Shown one piece after another: positions 34,764-43,798 of a stretch of 64,000 nt of DNA. Source of the DNA: Parvibaculum sp. GTDB taxonomy: Bacteria > Pseudomonadota > Alphaproteobacteria > Parvibaculales > Parvibaculaceae. The translations under genes were made by a program, and so were the position numbers. Location of the stretch: the NCBI RefSeq assembly GCF_030651915.1, contig NZ_JAUSBV010000001.1:32302-96301 (forward strand), written 5' to 3'. Within the stretch, counting starts at the first letter, position 1; every line of letters starts with the position of its first letter. A model generated the notes under the pieces. That model had not been told where the DNA came from. It ran no database searches and worked only from the letters and a program-made list of their open reading frames with translations.

Positions 34764-34830
34764 GGCGGCGTCTCCTGATTTGTGGCTTTCTATATATCAT
34801 GGGGCCGCGCGCGCCTATCGGGCGTTATGC

Positions 34831-34870
34831 GGGATCAGGCGGGATTGGCCGGGATCTGGCGGGATTGCGG
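34831..34870. repeat. four GGGAT units at exact 10-bp spacing
   Basis: GGGAT begins at 34831, 34841, 34851 and 34861, with flanks GC or CC and a variable 5-base end. The array lies 55 bp upstream of the phosphatase start. The regular helical phasing may be chance repeat expansion or a protein-binding array. Confidence 0.6.
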
Positions 34871-34924
34871 CGCGCTATCTCCTTGTTTCTGCAAGGAAAG
34901 CGGATAGTGTCGGGCCGGATTTCA

Positions 34925-35740
34925 ATGAGGTGCTGGGTGCCGGGCGGGTTCTTCGATCGATTGCGGGCGAGGTTCGGGGCTGCGCCGGCCATGGTGCCGC
35001 GCGCGCCCGACGGCATGCGGCTCTATGCGGTCGGCGATATTCACGGCCGCGACGACCTGCTGGCCGAGCTGCTCGCGGCCGTCGCCGCCGATGGCGCCAG
35101 CGCGCCCGATCTGCGCAAGGTGTTGATTTTTCTCGGAGATTACGTCGATCGCGGGCTGCAGTCCAAGGCCGTCATCGAGCGGCTGACCGGCGATCCGCTG
35201 CCCGGTTTCGAGCGCGTCTTCCTCAAGGGCAATCACGAGCTGGCGCTGAAGCAGTTCCTCGACGACGCCGCTTTCGGCCGCACCTGGAAATATTATGGCG
35301 GCCTCGAGACGCTGCATTCCTATGGCATTACCGAGCTGACGCTGTCGGACGACCCGGCCGAGTTCGAGCGCGCGCGGGTGCATTTCGAGGAAGTGCTGCC
35401 CGACAAGCATCGGGAATTCCTCGATAATCTGCTGCTCAGCGCCGAATTCGGCGACTATTTCTTCGTCCATGCCGGGGTCCGGCCGGGCATCGCGCTGCAT
35501 CGCCAGATCGAAGAAGATCTCTTGTGGATCCGCGAGGATTTCCTCGATTCCTCAAGCACTTACGACAAGGTCGTCGTGCATGGCCACACGCCGCGCGAAG
35601 CGGTCGAGTTCCGCTCGAACCGCATCGGCCTCGATACCGGCGCCTACATGACCGGCGTCCTGACCGCACTGGTGCTGGAAGGCGAGGAGCGGCGGCTGAT
35701 TCAGACGGGCCGGGAACACCCGGCCGCCGCGGCGGATTAA
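34925..35740 (+). CDS. metallophosphoesterase (serine/threonine protein phosphatase-like)
   Basis: The 271-residue enzyme has the calcineurin-type metal motifs in order: GDIHG (about residue 37-41), GDYVDRG, GNHE and VHGHTP, with a second HAG (VHAGVRPG). It belongs to the bacterial Ser/Thr phosphatase/ApaH-like family that is often found in exopolysaccharide loci, where it could reverse phosphorylation. The ATG at 34925 is a choice among several upstream Mets; the domain starts about residue 32. Confidence 0.85.
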   Translation: MRCWVPGGFFDRLRARFGAAPAMVPRAPDGMRLYAVGDIHGRDDLLAELLAAVAADGASAPDLRKVLIFLGDYVDRGLQSKAVIERLTGDPLPGFERVFLKGNHELALKQFLDDAAFGRTWKYYGGLETLHSYGITELTLSDDPAEFERARVHFEEVLPDKHREFLDNLLLSAEFGDYFFVHAGVRPGIALHRQIEEDLLWIREDFLDSSSTYDKVVVHGHTPREAVEFRSNRIGLDTGAYMTGVLTALVLEGEERRLIQTGREHPAAAAD

Positions 35741-35848
35741 CCAGCGCGGCAGAAAAGCGCGGCTTTCCGGCTCGATCACGCTGCGTCGAAGGCCAAAATC
35801 GTGGTAGAAGCAGCGGCATACCGGTGGGGCCAGCGAGGAGACAATTCG

Positions 35849-36469
35849 ATGAGTGGATCGACGATGGCGCGACGCTGGTTTCTGGCGCTGGCAGGCTTGG
35901 CAGGCGCGCTGACGCTGGCGGCCTGTTCCGACGGCCCGCGGCCCAACATGCCGGGCCCCGTCACCCATACAACCACAACATCCGGTGAGGTGGCGCTGCC
36001 CGCCGATGCCACGCTCGACTACCGCCTGGGTTCGGGCGACAAGCTGCGGCTGATCGTTTTCGGCGAATCCGAGCTTTCCGGCGATTTCGACGTTTCCGGC
36101 GGCGGCCGCGTGTCGCTGCCGCTGATCGGCCAGATCGACGCCGAGGGCCTGACCTTGAGCCAGTTCGAGGCCGCGGTCATCGCCAAGCTGCAGGACGGCT
36201 ATCTCAACAATCCGCGCGTCAGCGCCGAAGTGCTGAATTACCGCCCCTTCTATATCTATGGCGAGGTCGGCAGTCCGGGCCAGTATCCCTACACCAGCGG
36301 CATGACCCTGTTGAACGCCGTGGCGGTCGCGGGTGGCTATACCTACAGAGCCAATCAGGAGCGCGCCTTCATCACCCGCGGCGAGGGCGCCGAAGTCGCC
36401 TATCCGGCAAGCCAGGCCGTCAAGGTGCTGCCCGGCGATGTGGTGCGCATCCCCGAGCGTTTCTTCTGA
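35849..36469 (+). CDS. polysaccharide export lipoprotein, Wza-like (SLBB)
   Basis: The 206-residue protein has a lipoprotein signal with lipobox LAAC (Cys26), a polysaccharide-export (Poly_export) domain DYRLGSGDKLRLIVFGE at about 55-130, and an SLBB domain (FYIYGEVGSPGQYPY and LLNAVAVAGGYT). It is shorter than E. coli Wza (about 380) and lacks the C-terminal amphipathic helix, so it is of the short GumB-like class. Its GAGGAG-preceded ATG at 35849 fits. It forms the outer-membrane exit together with the Wzc-type protein. Confidence 0.9.
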   Translation: MSGSTMARRWFLALAGLAGALTLAACSDGPRPNMPGPVTHTTTTSGEVALPADATLDYRLGSGDKLRLIVFGESELSGDFDVSGGGRVSLPLIGQIDAEGLTLSQFEAAVIAKLQDGYLNNPRVSAEVLNYRPFYIYGEVGSPGQYPYTSGMTLLNAVAVAGGYTYRANQERAFITRGEGAEVAYPASQAVKVLPGDVVRIPERFF

Positions 36470-36857
36470 TCGGTGCTTTTTGACGTGCGCGCGGGCAGGC
36501 TGGCTGCTGTCGTCGCAAGGTCATGTTGTGGAGCCATGATCGCGGTCTGTCAGAGTCAAAGCTGAATCAAGGCAGAATCCAGTTTTCAGAAGTGATGTAT
36601 TTGAATCACTGCGACAGAAAAGCCCGCATTAACCAACAATTAAACATGTTCAACTTCACGCCTTTGCTTGTAGATTGTGTGGGAGTTTATCGTCACGCGA
36701 TGCTCGGAGGCAGCTTGCATGCTGCCCGTTGCGGTGCCAAGGGTGGCGTCGCCCGTCGATCGCGACAAGACCGGTGTCCGGGACCGACATCGGCATATTC
36801 GGGCTCCGACCGCTTTACGGCGACGGGGACCGATCCAGAGAGACAGGGAGTATCACG
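36470..36857. other. 388-bp regulatory region between export gene and secreted-protein gene
   Basis: The region is clearly more AT-rich than its surroundings around 36540-36690 and codes for nothing credible. It holds a CtrA-type box (see separate entry) and a small hairpin GGCAGC-TTGCAT-GCTGCC at 36709-36726. The GGGAG ribosome-binding site of the next gene is at 36847-36851. Confidence 0.5.
36629..36643. promoter_or_regulatory. CtrA-type box
   Basis: TTAA (36629-36632) and TTAA (36640-36643) are separated by exactly 7 bases (CCAACAA), the CtrA consensus half-site pair. It sits in the AT-rich upstream region of the secreted-protein gene. One site alone may be chance. Confidence 0.5.
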
Positions 36858-37394
36858 ATGAAGAAGCTATTTTCAGCCGCGGTCATCGCCGGCGCGATGG
36901 CCTTGACGCCCGCGATTTTCGCGGCGACGCCGGCGGTTGCACAGGGCGTCAACATCGATCTGCTTGCGGGTATGGAAGCCGAGGTCGAGGCCTTGGTGGT
37001 TCAGTACGCCGACGATGTTGTGGCGTTCGAAGCCGCGATCGAAGCCTATATCGTGGGCTCGGCCGATCCGGTTACCGCTGGCCAGGCCGTCATCAATGTT
37101 CTGACCAATCCGAAGGACGATGCGGTCCGGCTGTTGCTGGCCGAAAATCCGGCTCTGAAGGAGGCGGGCGGGCGCGGGCTTGGGGCGGCGATTGCCGTTC
37201 TGGGGCTGACGAATCCCGAAGCTGCGGCAATATTGCAGGCACTGGTTGAGGCGTCTGGCGATCCGGTGCTGCAGGCCGCCGTTCTTGAGGGCACCGAGAC
37301 AAAGACGGCATCGCTCCTCGCGCAGGCGGCACCCGTCGTTTTCCGTGCTGGCAGTGGCGATTCGACGCCGGAGTCACCCGCGAGCCCGAACTAG
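36858..37394 (+). CDS. secreted protein of the polysaccharide locus, unknown function
   Basis: The 178-residue product has a signal peptide (MKKLFSAAVIAGAMALTPAIFAATPAVA, cleaved near residue 28) and an Ala/Val/Leu-rich helical body with repeats of VV, EAAI and AAILQALV types. Cys residues and known domains are absent. I do not recognise it. It lies between the Wza-like gene and an outer-membrane barrel gene, so a periplasmic role in polysaccharide assembly is the simplest reading. GGGAG precedes the ATG. Confidence 0.6.
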   Translation: MKKLFSAAVIAGAMALTPAIFAATPAVAQGVNIDLLAGMEAEVEALVVQYADDVVAFEAAIEAYIVGSADPVTAGQAVINVLTNPKDDAVRLLLAENPALKEAGGRGLGAAIAVLGLTNPEAAAILQALVEASGDPVLQAAVLEGTETKTASLLAQAAPVVFRAGSGDSTPESPASPN

Positions 37395-37395
37395 G

Positions 37396-37423
37396 TTTCG
37401 TACGGCATTTTTCGTACGGTATT
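37396..37423. repeat. 14-bp tandem repeat with CGTACG core
   Basis: TTTCGTACGGCATT (37396-37409) and TTTCGTACGGTATT (37410-37423) are adjacent copies, 13 of 14 identical, each with the palindrome CGTACG. It lies 82 bp upstream of the barrel-protein gene. A dimeric regulator could bind it. Confidence 0.65.
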
Positions 37424-37505
37424 TGTATTTATTGTGTATCCAGCGTCGGATTGCGGCAGCTTTGGTTCCGGCCAAAAAGTTTCAGATTAAATCGGAGAGA
37501 TCCCT

Positions 37506-38747
37506 ATGTCCGCTTCGTTGTTGTCGAAGACGTTGATTGCCGCAGTGGCCGCGTCCGCCTTGTATGCGCTTCCGACGTCCGTTGCAGAGGCGCAGGGATA
37601 TGGCGAGGGCGGCATCCGGGCCGGCGCCTTCATGGTCTATCCCGAAGCCTCCGTGACGGCAGTTTATAATGACAATGTCTTTGCCGCTGATGTCGGAGCG
37701 CCGCCACCCGCTTCGATAGAGAGCGATTTCATCACCACGCTGGCGGCCAGTGTTTCGGCCGAGTCGGGCTGGAGCCGGCACGCGCTGAATCTCAATGCCG
37801 GACTGTCGCAGAAATTCTATCAGGACAATACCGGCGACGACCGGTTTGGCTGGAATATCGGCGGCGATGGGCGTGTCGATATCACGCGCGACACAAGTGT
37901 CAGCGCCGGACTTTCCTACACGCAAACCCATGAGGATCGTGATTTCCCGGACGCGGTCGCCAATGCTGCCGAGCCAACCGAGTTTTCGGTGCTTCAAGCC
38001 GAGATCAGTCTCGATCATCGTTTCAACCGTGTGACGACGCGGGTCGGCGCGGGCTATGCCGATTACGACTATGACAATGTCCCGCTCATCGGTGGTGGTG
38101 TGTTCGTCCAGGATGATCGCGACTACGAACGATTTAATCAGTTTGTGCAGTTGGGCTATGACGTCTCGCCCGATACAAATGTCTATATCCGGGGCACCTT
38201 GAATCAGCGCAAATACGATCAGCAGCCACCTGTGGTGGCGACGGATCGCGACTCGGACGGCTATTCGGTCGTCGGCGGCGCGGAGTTCCGGGTGACGAAT
38301 CTTGTGCGTGGCGGGGTCTATGCCGGCTATCAGGAACAGAGCTACGACGATCCGACATTGCCTGAGATTTCCGGCCTTTCCTATGGAGCGAATCTCGATT
38401 GGTCTGTCACGCCGTTGACGACGATTCGCCTTGAGGCGGCCGCTACGATCGAGGAAACGACAACGGTCGGTGCGTCCGGTTACATGGCGCAGTCTGTCGG
38501 TATCGGGGTCGATCACGAGTTGACGCGCGACGTGACTGTCGGCGCGCGGGCATCCTATGGCAACAACGACTATGAAGGTGTGGGGCGGTCGGACGACATC
38601 ATCCGGGCCGGAGTCGGTGTCGACTATCTGATCAATCGCAATTTCTCGGTCGGTCTCGCCTATGACTATACGGAACGCAGTTCCAATGTGCCCGGGCTCG
38701 ATTTCGATCGGAACGAGGTGGGACTGACGCTGAAGGCCAAGCTCTGA
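37506..38747 (+). CDS. outer-membrane beta-barrel protein of the polysaccharide locus
   Basis: The 413-residue protein has a signal peptide (to about residue 29, AEA) and a barrel of many alternating strands, ending LTLKAKL. It looks like the putative beta-barrel (BBP2_2) family found between Wza-like and Wzc-like genes in alphaproteobacterial exopolysaccharide clusters, where a secretion or assembly role is presumed. The start at 37506 has AGGAGA about 8 bases upstream (line 37495). A strong terminator hairpin follows. Confidence 0.75.
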   Translation: MSASLLSKTLIAAVAASALYALPTSVAEAQGYGEGGIRAGAFMVYPEASVTAVYNDNVFAADVGAPPPASIESDFITTLAASVSAESGWSRHALNLNAGLSQKFYQDNTGDDRFGWNIGGDGRVDITRDTSVSAGLSYTQTHEDRDFPDAVANAAEPTEFSVLQAEISLDHRFNRVTTRVGAGYADYDYDNVPLIGGGVFVQDDRDYERFNQFVQLGYDVSPDTNVYIRGTLNQRKYDQQPPVVATDRDSDGYSVVGGAEFRVTNLVRGGVYAGYQEQSYDDPTLPEISGLSYGANLDWSVTPLTTIRLEAAATIEETTTVGASGYMAQSVGIGVDHELTRDVTVGARASYGNNDYEGVGRSDDIIRAGVGVDYLINRNFSVGLAYDYTERSSNVPGLDFDRNEVGLTLKAKL

Positions 38748-38817
38748 TTTGAGGCCTTGGGCTGCGGTTTCGACTCTTGAGGCCTGAAATCTGGACAGGG
38801 GTTCATGGATAGCGATT

Positions 38818-38848
38818 GGGCAGGGGCGTTGCAGCGTCCCTGCCCTTT
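38818..38848 (+). terminator. rho-independent-like terminator
   Basis: GGGCAGGG (38818-38825) and CCCTGCCC (38838-38845) form a perfect 8-bp stem with GCGTTGCAGCGT in the loop, followed by CTTTACGATTT. The T-run is weak. It lies 71 bp past the barrel-protein stop. Confidence 0.65.
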
Positions 38849-39024
38849 ACGATTTGCTGAGGGCATGCCCGCAAGGCGGAACGGCTTATTTTGTTCTGTT
38901 GCCTGCGCTTTGTGTCAGCTTTTTCGATAGGATGAGGTCGCCTGCCGTGTTGAATAAGGCTGGCGGCGGGAGGCATAAGGACGCCGGCCGGCTGTTCGCC
39001 GAAGTCGAGTTTGGGAAATGACAG

Positions 39025-41295
39025 ATGAATGCACCGGTCAAGGGTACGACCTCGAAAGCGGAGACCGGCGTTCCCTATGACGGCCGGGAGGGTGGCGATG
39101 AAGGGCTCCTCGATCTCGATCTCAAGGCGCTTTACCGAACGCTGAGAAAGCGCCTCGGTGTGATTGTCGGCATTACCATCGGCGTGACGGCGCTTGCGAT
39201 GGTCTGGGTCTTCCAGCAAACGCCAATCTATGTTGCAGAGGTCCAGATACTGCTCGATCGCCAGAAAATGCAGATCGTCGACATGCAAGCTGTGATGTCG
39301 GGTCTTTCACCCGACTCAGCGAGCGTCGATAGCGAAGTGCAAATATTGCGCTCGCGAACGCTGGCCGCCCGCGTGGTCGAAAATCTGAAGCTTACCGAGG
39401 ATCCAGAATTCAATGGTGCGTTGCGCGAACCGTCCATGCTGCGCTGGCTCGACCCGCGGGTTTGGATCGGTTCGGTTCTGTCGCTTCTCGAGCCTGAACC
39501 GCTGCAGCAAAATGTGGAAGAGCTAGCGCTGGCGGAGCTCAACCGGGCCATCAACGGTCTTCTCGGGAGGCTCACGGTCACCCGTCAGCGTGGCAGCTAT
39601 GTCATCGCGGTCGGGTTCCTTTCCGAGAATCCGGCCAAGGCTGCCCGGATCGCCAATGCGATTGCCGAGACCTATATTCTCGACCAACTGGATGCCAAAT
39701 TTGATGGGACCCGTCAGGCTAACGAATGGCTGTCGCGCCGTCTGACCGAACTTCGTCAGCAGGTCCGGGATTCCGAACGAGCCGTCGAGATTTATCGCGC
39801 TGAACAGGGGCTCGAGACGCCATCCGGGGTGACCCTGAACGAGCAGGAGCTTTCAGAACTGAACGCCCAGCTCATTCTCGCGCGGGCAAGCCTTGCCGAG
39901 GTTCAGGCCAGATACAGTCGGGCCCGGCAGATCAGGGCCACCGGCGGCAGCATCGAGAGCGTTACCGACGTGATCCAGTCGGGGACAATTACCGCTTTGC
40001 GTCAGAAGCAGGCCGAGCTTGCGCGCGAACTTGCCAATCTATCGTCGAAATATGGTCCCCGGCATCCGGAGATCGTCAATGCGGAGGCGCAGCGGCGCGA
40101 TATTCAGCGTCAGATCGGCGCCGAAATTGAGCGCATTATGGGTAGTCTTCAAAACAATGTTGCCGTGGCCGAAAGCCGCGTTTCCGCGCTCGAGGAAAAC
40201 CTGCGCGAGGTGCGGGGCGAGACTGGCGCAGGCGGCCAGGCTCTGATCCAACTGCGCGAGTTGGAGCGGGAGGCGTCGGCAAACCGTGCTGTGTATGAGA
40301 GTTTCCTCAACCGCTTCAAGGAAACAAGCCAGCAGGAAGATTTCCAGACGCCGGACAGCAGGGTGATCTCGGCGGCGACGCCCCCTGGAAGTCCTTCATA
40401 TCCGAGAAAGGGGCTGGTGCTGGTTCTGGCGCTTGGACTTTCAGGCATGCTGGGTGTTGGCGTGGCATTTTTGCTCGAGCATCTCGACAACGGCCTGCAG
40501 ACGGGCCGTGATGTCGAACAGGCGCTGGGCCTGCCGCATCTCGTGTCGCTGCCGGCGACGCCGGCCGAAAAGGGGGCGGATGGCAAAGTGATGAGCCCGC
40601 CGGATTATCTGCTTGTGAAGCCGCTCTCGGCCTTTTCGGAATCGCTCCGCAGCCTCCGCAGCGCATTGCAGCTTTCCAATGTCGACAATCCGCCCAAGAT
40701 CATTCTCTTCACTTCCGCCCTTCCCAATGAAGGCAAGACGACGAGTTCGGTGAGTTTCGCGCGGGCCGCCGCCGCTTCAGGCCTCAAGGTGGCGTTGATC
40801 GATTGCGATCTGCGGCATCCTAACGTCCACAAGGCCTTCGGCCTGAAACGGCCGGAAGCGGGGCTGGTCGAGTTCCTGGCCGAACGGCTCGATCTGGCGC
40901 AGGTGATGGTCAAGGATCCGAAATCCGATCTCGACATCCTGCCGATCGCGACCGGCACTGCCAATCCGCCCGATGTGCTGGGCTCGACGCAGATGAAGCT
41001 GCTGCTCGAGCGGCTGCGTGTGGACTATGATCTGGTGGTGCTCGACAGCGCGCCGGTGCTGCCGGTGTCGGACAGCCGGGTGCTGTCGCGCATTGCCGAC
41101 GAGACCGTGTTTGTGGTGCGCTGGAACGAGACGCCGCGCGATGCGGCCCAGGCCGCGATCCGCGAGCTCCGGCTTTACGATGCCAATATTGCCGGCGCGG
41201 TTCTCGCCGTCGTCGACACCGCCGCACAGGCCAAATATGGCTATGGCGACGGCGGCTACTATTACGGGAAATACAGCCGGTACTATGTCAACTGA
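39025..41295 (+). CDS. Wzc-type tyrosine autokinase / chain-length regulator
   Basis: The 756-residue protein has an N-terminal Wzz domain (about 45-150, with a membrane segment FQQTPIYVAEVQI near 55-75), a long coiled-coil part (about 220-420), a second membrane segment at 460-480 and a C-terminal BY-kinase. Walker A is NEGKTT with Lys571, Walker A' is LIDCDLRHP with Asp593, and Walker B is VVLDSAP. A C-terminal Tyr cluster (GYGDGGYYYGKYSRYY, residues 738-753) is the autophosphorylation site. The protein controls polymer length and export. Confidence 0.92.
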   Translation: MNAPVKGTTSKAETGVPYDGREGGDEGLLDLDLKALYRTLRKRLGVIVGITIGVTALAMVWVFQQTPIYVAEVQILLDRQKMQIVDMQAVMSGLSPDSASVDSEVQILRSRTLAARVVENLKLTEDPEFNGALREPSMLRWLDPRVWIGSVLSLLEPEPLQQNVEELALAELNRAINGLLGRLTVTRQRGSYVIAVGFLSENPAKAARIANAIAETYILDQLDAKFDGTRQANEWLSRRLTELRQQVRDSERAVEIYRAEQGLETPSGVTLNEQELSELNAQLILARASLAEVQARYSRARQIRATGGSIESVTDVIQSGTITALRQKQAELARELANLSSKYGPRHPEIVNAEAQRRDIQRQIGAEIERIMGSLQNNVAVAESRVSALEENLREVRGETGAGGQALIQLRELEREASANRAVYESFLNRFKETSQQEDFQTPDSRVISAATPPGSPSYPRKGLVLVLALGLSGMLGVGVAFLLEHLDNGLQTGRDVEQALGLPHLVSLPATPAEKGADGKVMSPPDYLLVKPLSAFSESLRSLRSALQLSNVDNPPKIILFTSALPNEGKTTSSVSFARAAAASGLKVALIDCDLRHPNVHKAFGLKRPEAGLVEFLAERLDLAQVMVKDPKSDLDILPIATGTANPPDVLGSTQMKLLLERLRVDYDLVVLDSAPVLPVSDSRVLSRIADETVFVVRWNETPRDAAQAAIRELRLYDANIAGAVLAVVDTAAQAKYGYGDGGYYYGKYSRYYVN

Positions 41296-42004
41296 GGCAG
41301 GCCATGCCCGGCCTTGGGGGATGGTCCTCGCCGCAGGCTGCTTGGGCGCATTGTTGGCGGTGATTGCCGTGCCGCGCATTGCCGGCCATGCGGCGCTTCT
41401 CCCCTACGGTTCCGTTCGCGCGGCGCTCGATGAGGGCGTGGCCGTCGAGGCGGCGCGGCTCGATGCGGCTCGCGAAGCGCTGGAGCGCGCTGGCGAATGG
41501 TTGCCGGGCGACGCGGCGATTGCGCGCGACCGGGCAAGGGTTGCGCGGCGGGTGGCGGTGCTCGCGGGGGATGGGCGCGCGGCCGACGGCCTGCGCCTTT
41601 CGGCTGTCGCCGATCTCCGTATCGCGGCGGCTTCGGCACCGGCCGACGCGTTCAACTGGGCGTTGCTGGCGGATGCCGAAATTATAGCCGGAACGCCAAT
41701 TGAAGCAGTGTTGCCGGCCCTGCGCCTCGCCCGATTGACCGGGCCGCGCAAGGCATCTGCCCTGTTGCTGCAACACGGGATCGTTATGCGTCACTGGCCG
41801 GCGATGCCCGACGAAATGCGCATTCATGTCATGCGCGATGCGGCCGTCTTCTGGCACCGGCCTGTCTCTCACCCCTTCGTTCTCGAAAGCTACTATGACG
41901 CTGGATATGCCGCGCGGGCTGCTTTCCGCGCGGAACTGGCGGCATATCCGCGCTCGCTCGAACATCTCGACCTAGTTCTTCTGAGGAATATGCGACGCCG
42001 CTGA
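41285..42004 (+). CDS. membrane-anchored protein of the polysaccharide locus, unknown function
   Basis: The 239-residue product has one N-terminal membrane helix (about 10-30) and a helical Ala/Arg/Leu-rich body with tetratricopeptide-like spacing (LDAAREALERAGEWLPGD). The ATG lies within the last 11 bp of the wzc-like gene. The 3' end overlaps that of the opposite O-antigen ligase gene by 33 bp. I recognise no family; it may act with Wzc and the polymerase. Confidence 0.7.
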   Translation: MSTEAGHARPWGMVLAAGCLGALLAVIAVPRIAGHAALLPYGSVRAALDEGVAVEAARLDAAREALERAGEWLPGDAAIARDRARVARRVAVLAGDGRAADGLRLSAVADLRIAAASAPADAFNWALLADAEIIAGTPIEAVLPALRLARLTGPRKASALLLQHGIVMRHWPAMPDEMRIHVMRDAAVFWHRPVSHPFVLESYYDAGYAARAAFRAELAAYPRSLEHLDLVLLRNMRRR

Positions 42005-43441
42005 AGCCGGACCACGGGCGGGCGCTGTGTTGTCATGTCCGTGCCGAGGGGCAGACTGTGCGACGGCCAGACCCAGGATGAAGGCGTAGAGAACGGCGAC
42101 CGCCGGTATCTGTAGGCTGAAGTCGACCAGCGCGTGTATGCCCACCAGCAGCGTCGCCGCAACCCCGAGCGCCGGAAAGGCGCGGTGGCGCCGCCGCTCC
42201 GCAACGCCCCTGAAAGCAATCATGGCCAGCCAAAGAACAGCAAGGCACAGCGCGCCGGCGGCCGGCAGTCCAAGCTCGAGCGCGTTCTCCAGATAGGTGT
42301 TGTGGGCCTTCTCCCAGACCATGAAGATATCCGGGTCGTTCGTGCGCCAGGCTTCGATCGCATCCGGATAGGTGCCGTAGCCGGTCCCGGTCCATGGTGC
42401 AGATCGGATCGCCTCGATCGTAGTGGTGAAAATGGTTTGACGCAGTTCGTCTTCAACGAACCCGCGCTGGCCTATCCGTTCGATGAGACCACGCCCCGAG
42501 GCCATCATGACAATGCCCGTCACAATGAGGATCAGCATGATGATGGCCGCACGACCGCGGGCCGGCCCGCCTGCGGATTTCAGCTGCAGCATAACCAACG
42601 CGGCGAGCCCTGCCAGCGATGCCAGGATTCCGCCTCGGGAAACCGTCAACAGCAACGCAACGGCAGTGAGCCCGAATGCGGCGGTGATCCAGCCCGAATG
42701 GAGCACCATTGTCTCGATCGCCAAGGACAATTTTTGCCGGACTGGACGTTTGATCGAGAATATGTGGCGAATGCGTTCGATATAGATCGCGGCCGTGCAG
42801 AGGAGCGCGAGCCCCGCGAAGGTTGCGAATGAATTGCGGTTGACGAAGCTCGAAGACAGATCGCTTGGCCGCGTTTGCACGAGCCGATCGTCGATCCAGC
42901 CCATACCGCCGAAATGCGCAAAGAGGCCATATAGCGCATAGGCACCGCCTATCGCGACGACGGCGTTGCGCGCTTGCCGGGCGCGGCCGGGATCGACGGC
43001 AAGCTGAAGCGTCAGCCAGAAGATTGCGCCGTAAGTCAGCAGGCCGCCAAGCGCCGCAAGGGTGGCATCCGGGTTGACGGTGATCCGCGGCGCAAGCTCG
43101 CGCCCCAGGGCGGCCGAAGCTTCCTCCCAGATCGGGTGGGCCCATGACGGGAAGGGGGAGGGGAGCCACTGGACCAGGACCCAGAGGACAACCAACAGAT
43201 AAAGAGTGACGGGGACATGCAGGCGCAGCATCAGACCGGATGTTACTTCCAGCCGGCCGCGCACAGCCGCCCGCGCCGCCCAGAGAGCCAACAGCAAGCC
43301 CGAGGCGAGTGCTATCAAGGCCGCAGGAAGTGGCCGGTTGCTGCCCAGCGGTAGCGGCGCCAATGCGACAAGCGCGATCAAGGCCCGGAAAAGCCAGGCA
43401 TCAAGAGAGACGTCGAAACGGTTCATGGGCGTCGCGCTCAT
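41972..43441 (-). CDS. O-antigen ligase / polymerase-like membrane protein
   Basis: The 489-residue protein has about 11-12 membrane helices and a large periplasmic loop between about residue 330 and 400 (ATTIEAIRSAPWTGTGYGTYPD, AHNTYLENALELG), the hallmark of the O-antigen ligase (Wzy/WaaL) superfamily; in AHNTYLE the His is the conserved residue. It should polymerise or ligate repeat units. The start at 43441 is tentative; ATG at 43426 is the alternative. It is the only gene of the export module on the minus strand. Confidence 0.8.
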   Translation of the reverse strand: MSATPMNRFDVSLDAWLFRALIALVALAPLPLGSNRPLPAALIALASGLLLALWAARAAVRGRLEVTSGLMLRLHVPVTLYLLVVLWVLVQWLPSPFPSWAHPIWEEASAALGRELAPRITVNPDATLAALGGLLTYGAIFWLTLQLAVDPGRARQARNAVVAIGGAYALYGLFAHFGGMGWIDDRLVQTRPSDLSSSFVNRNSFATFAGLALLCTAAIYIERIRHIFSIKRPVRQKLSLAIETMVLHSGWITAAFGLTAVALLLTVSRGGILASLAGLAALVMLQLKSAGGPARGRAAIIMLILIVTGIVMMASGRGLIERIGQRGFVEDELRQTIFTTTIEAIRSAPWTGTGYGTYPDAIEAWRTNDPDIFMVWEKAHNTYLENALELGLPAAGALCLAVLWLAMIAFRGVAERRRHRAFPALGVAATLLVGIHALVDFSLQIPAVAVLYAFILGLAVAQSAPRHGHDNTAPARGPASAASHIPQKN

Positions 43442-43798
43442 TGCTCGGGGCATGAATGCCGGGCGCGGGGGCCGGCCGGCAGATGGCGACAGTATAGGGA
43501 TTGCCACTGCTCGTGCGAAGATTGGCACAACCGAGATTTCTTTAACATCCGGATGAAAGTTCGAAATCCTGCGTGGCTTGTTTTCCGGTCGAGCCATTAA
43601 GCAAGACTTGCGGTTTTATGTCTCATGCCGTGTGCGGGGTGTCTCTATTCTTGCCGCCACAAGATAAGCCGAGTAGCTTTAAAGACGAGGAAATTTGCGG
43701 TTTTGGGGGCTGAATTGGGCGTGGCGCTGAAGTCTTTCGCAGGAGCGCCGGATGGTGCGGTGGTCCGCGGCAAGGCACCCGGAAATGCGGCTGCGCAT

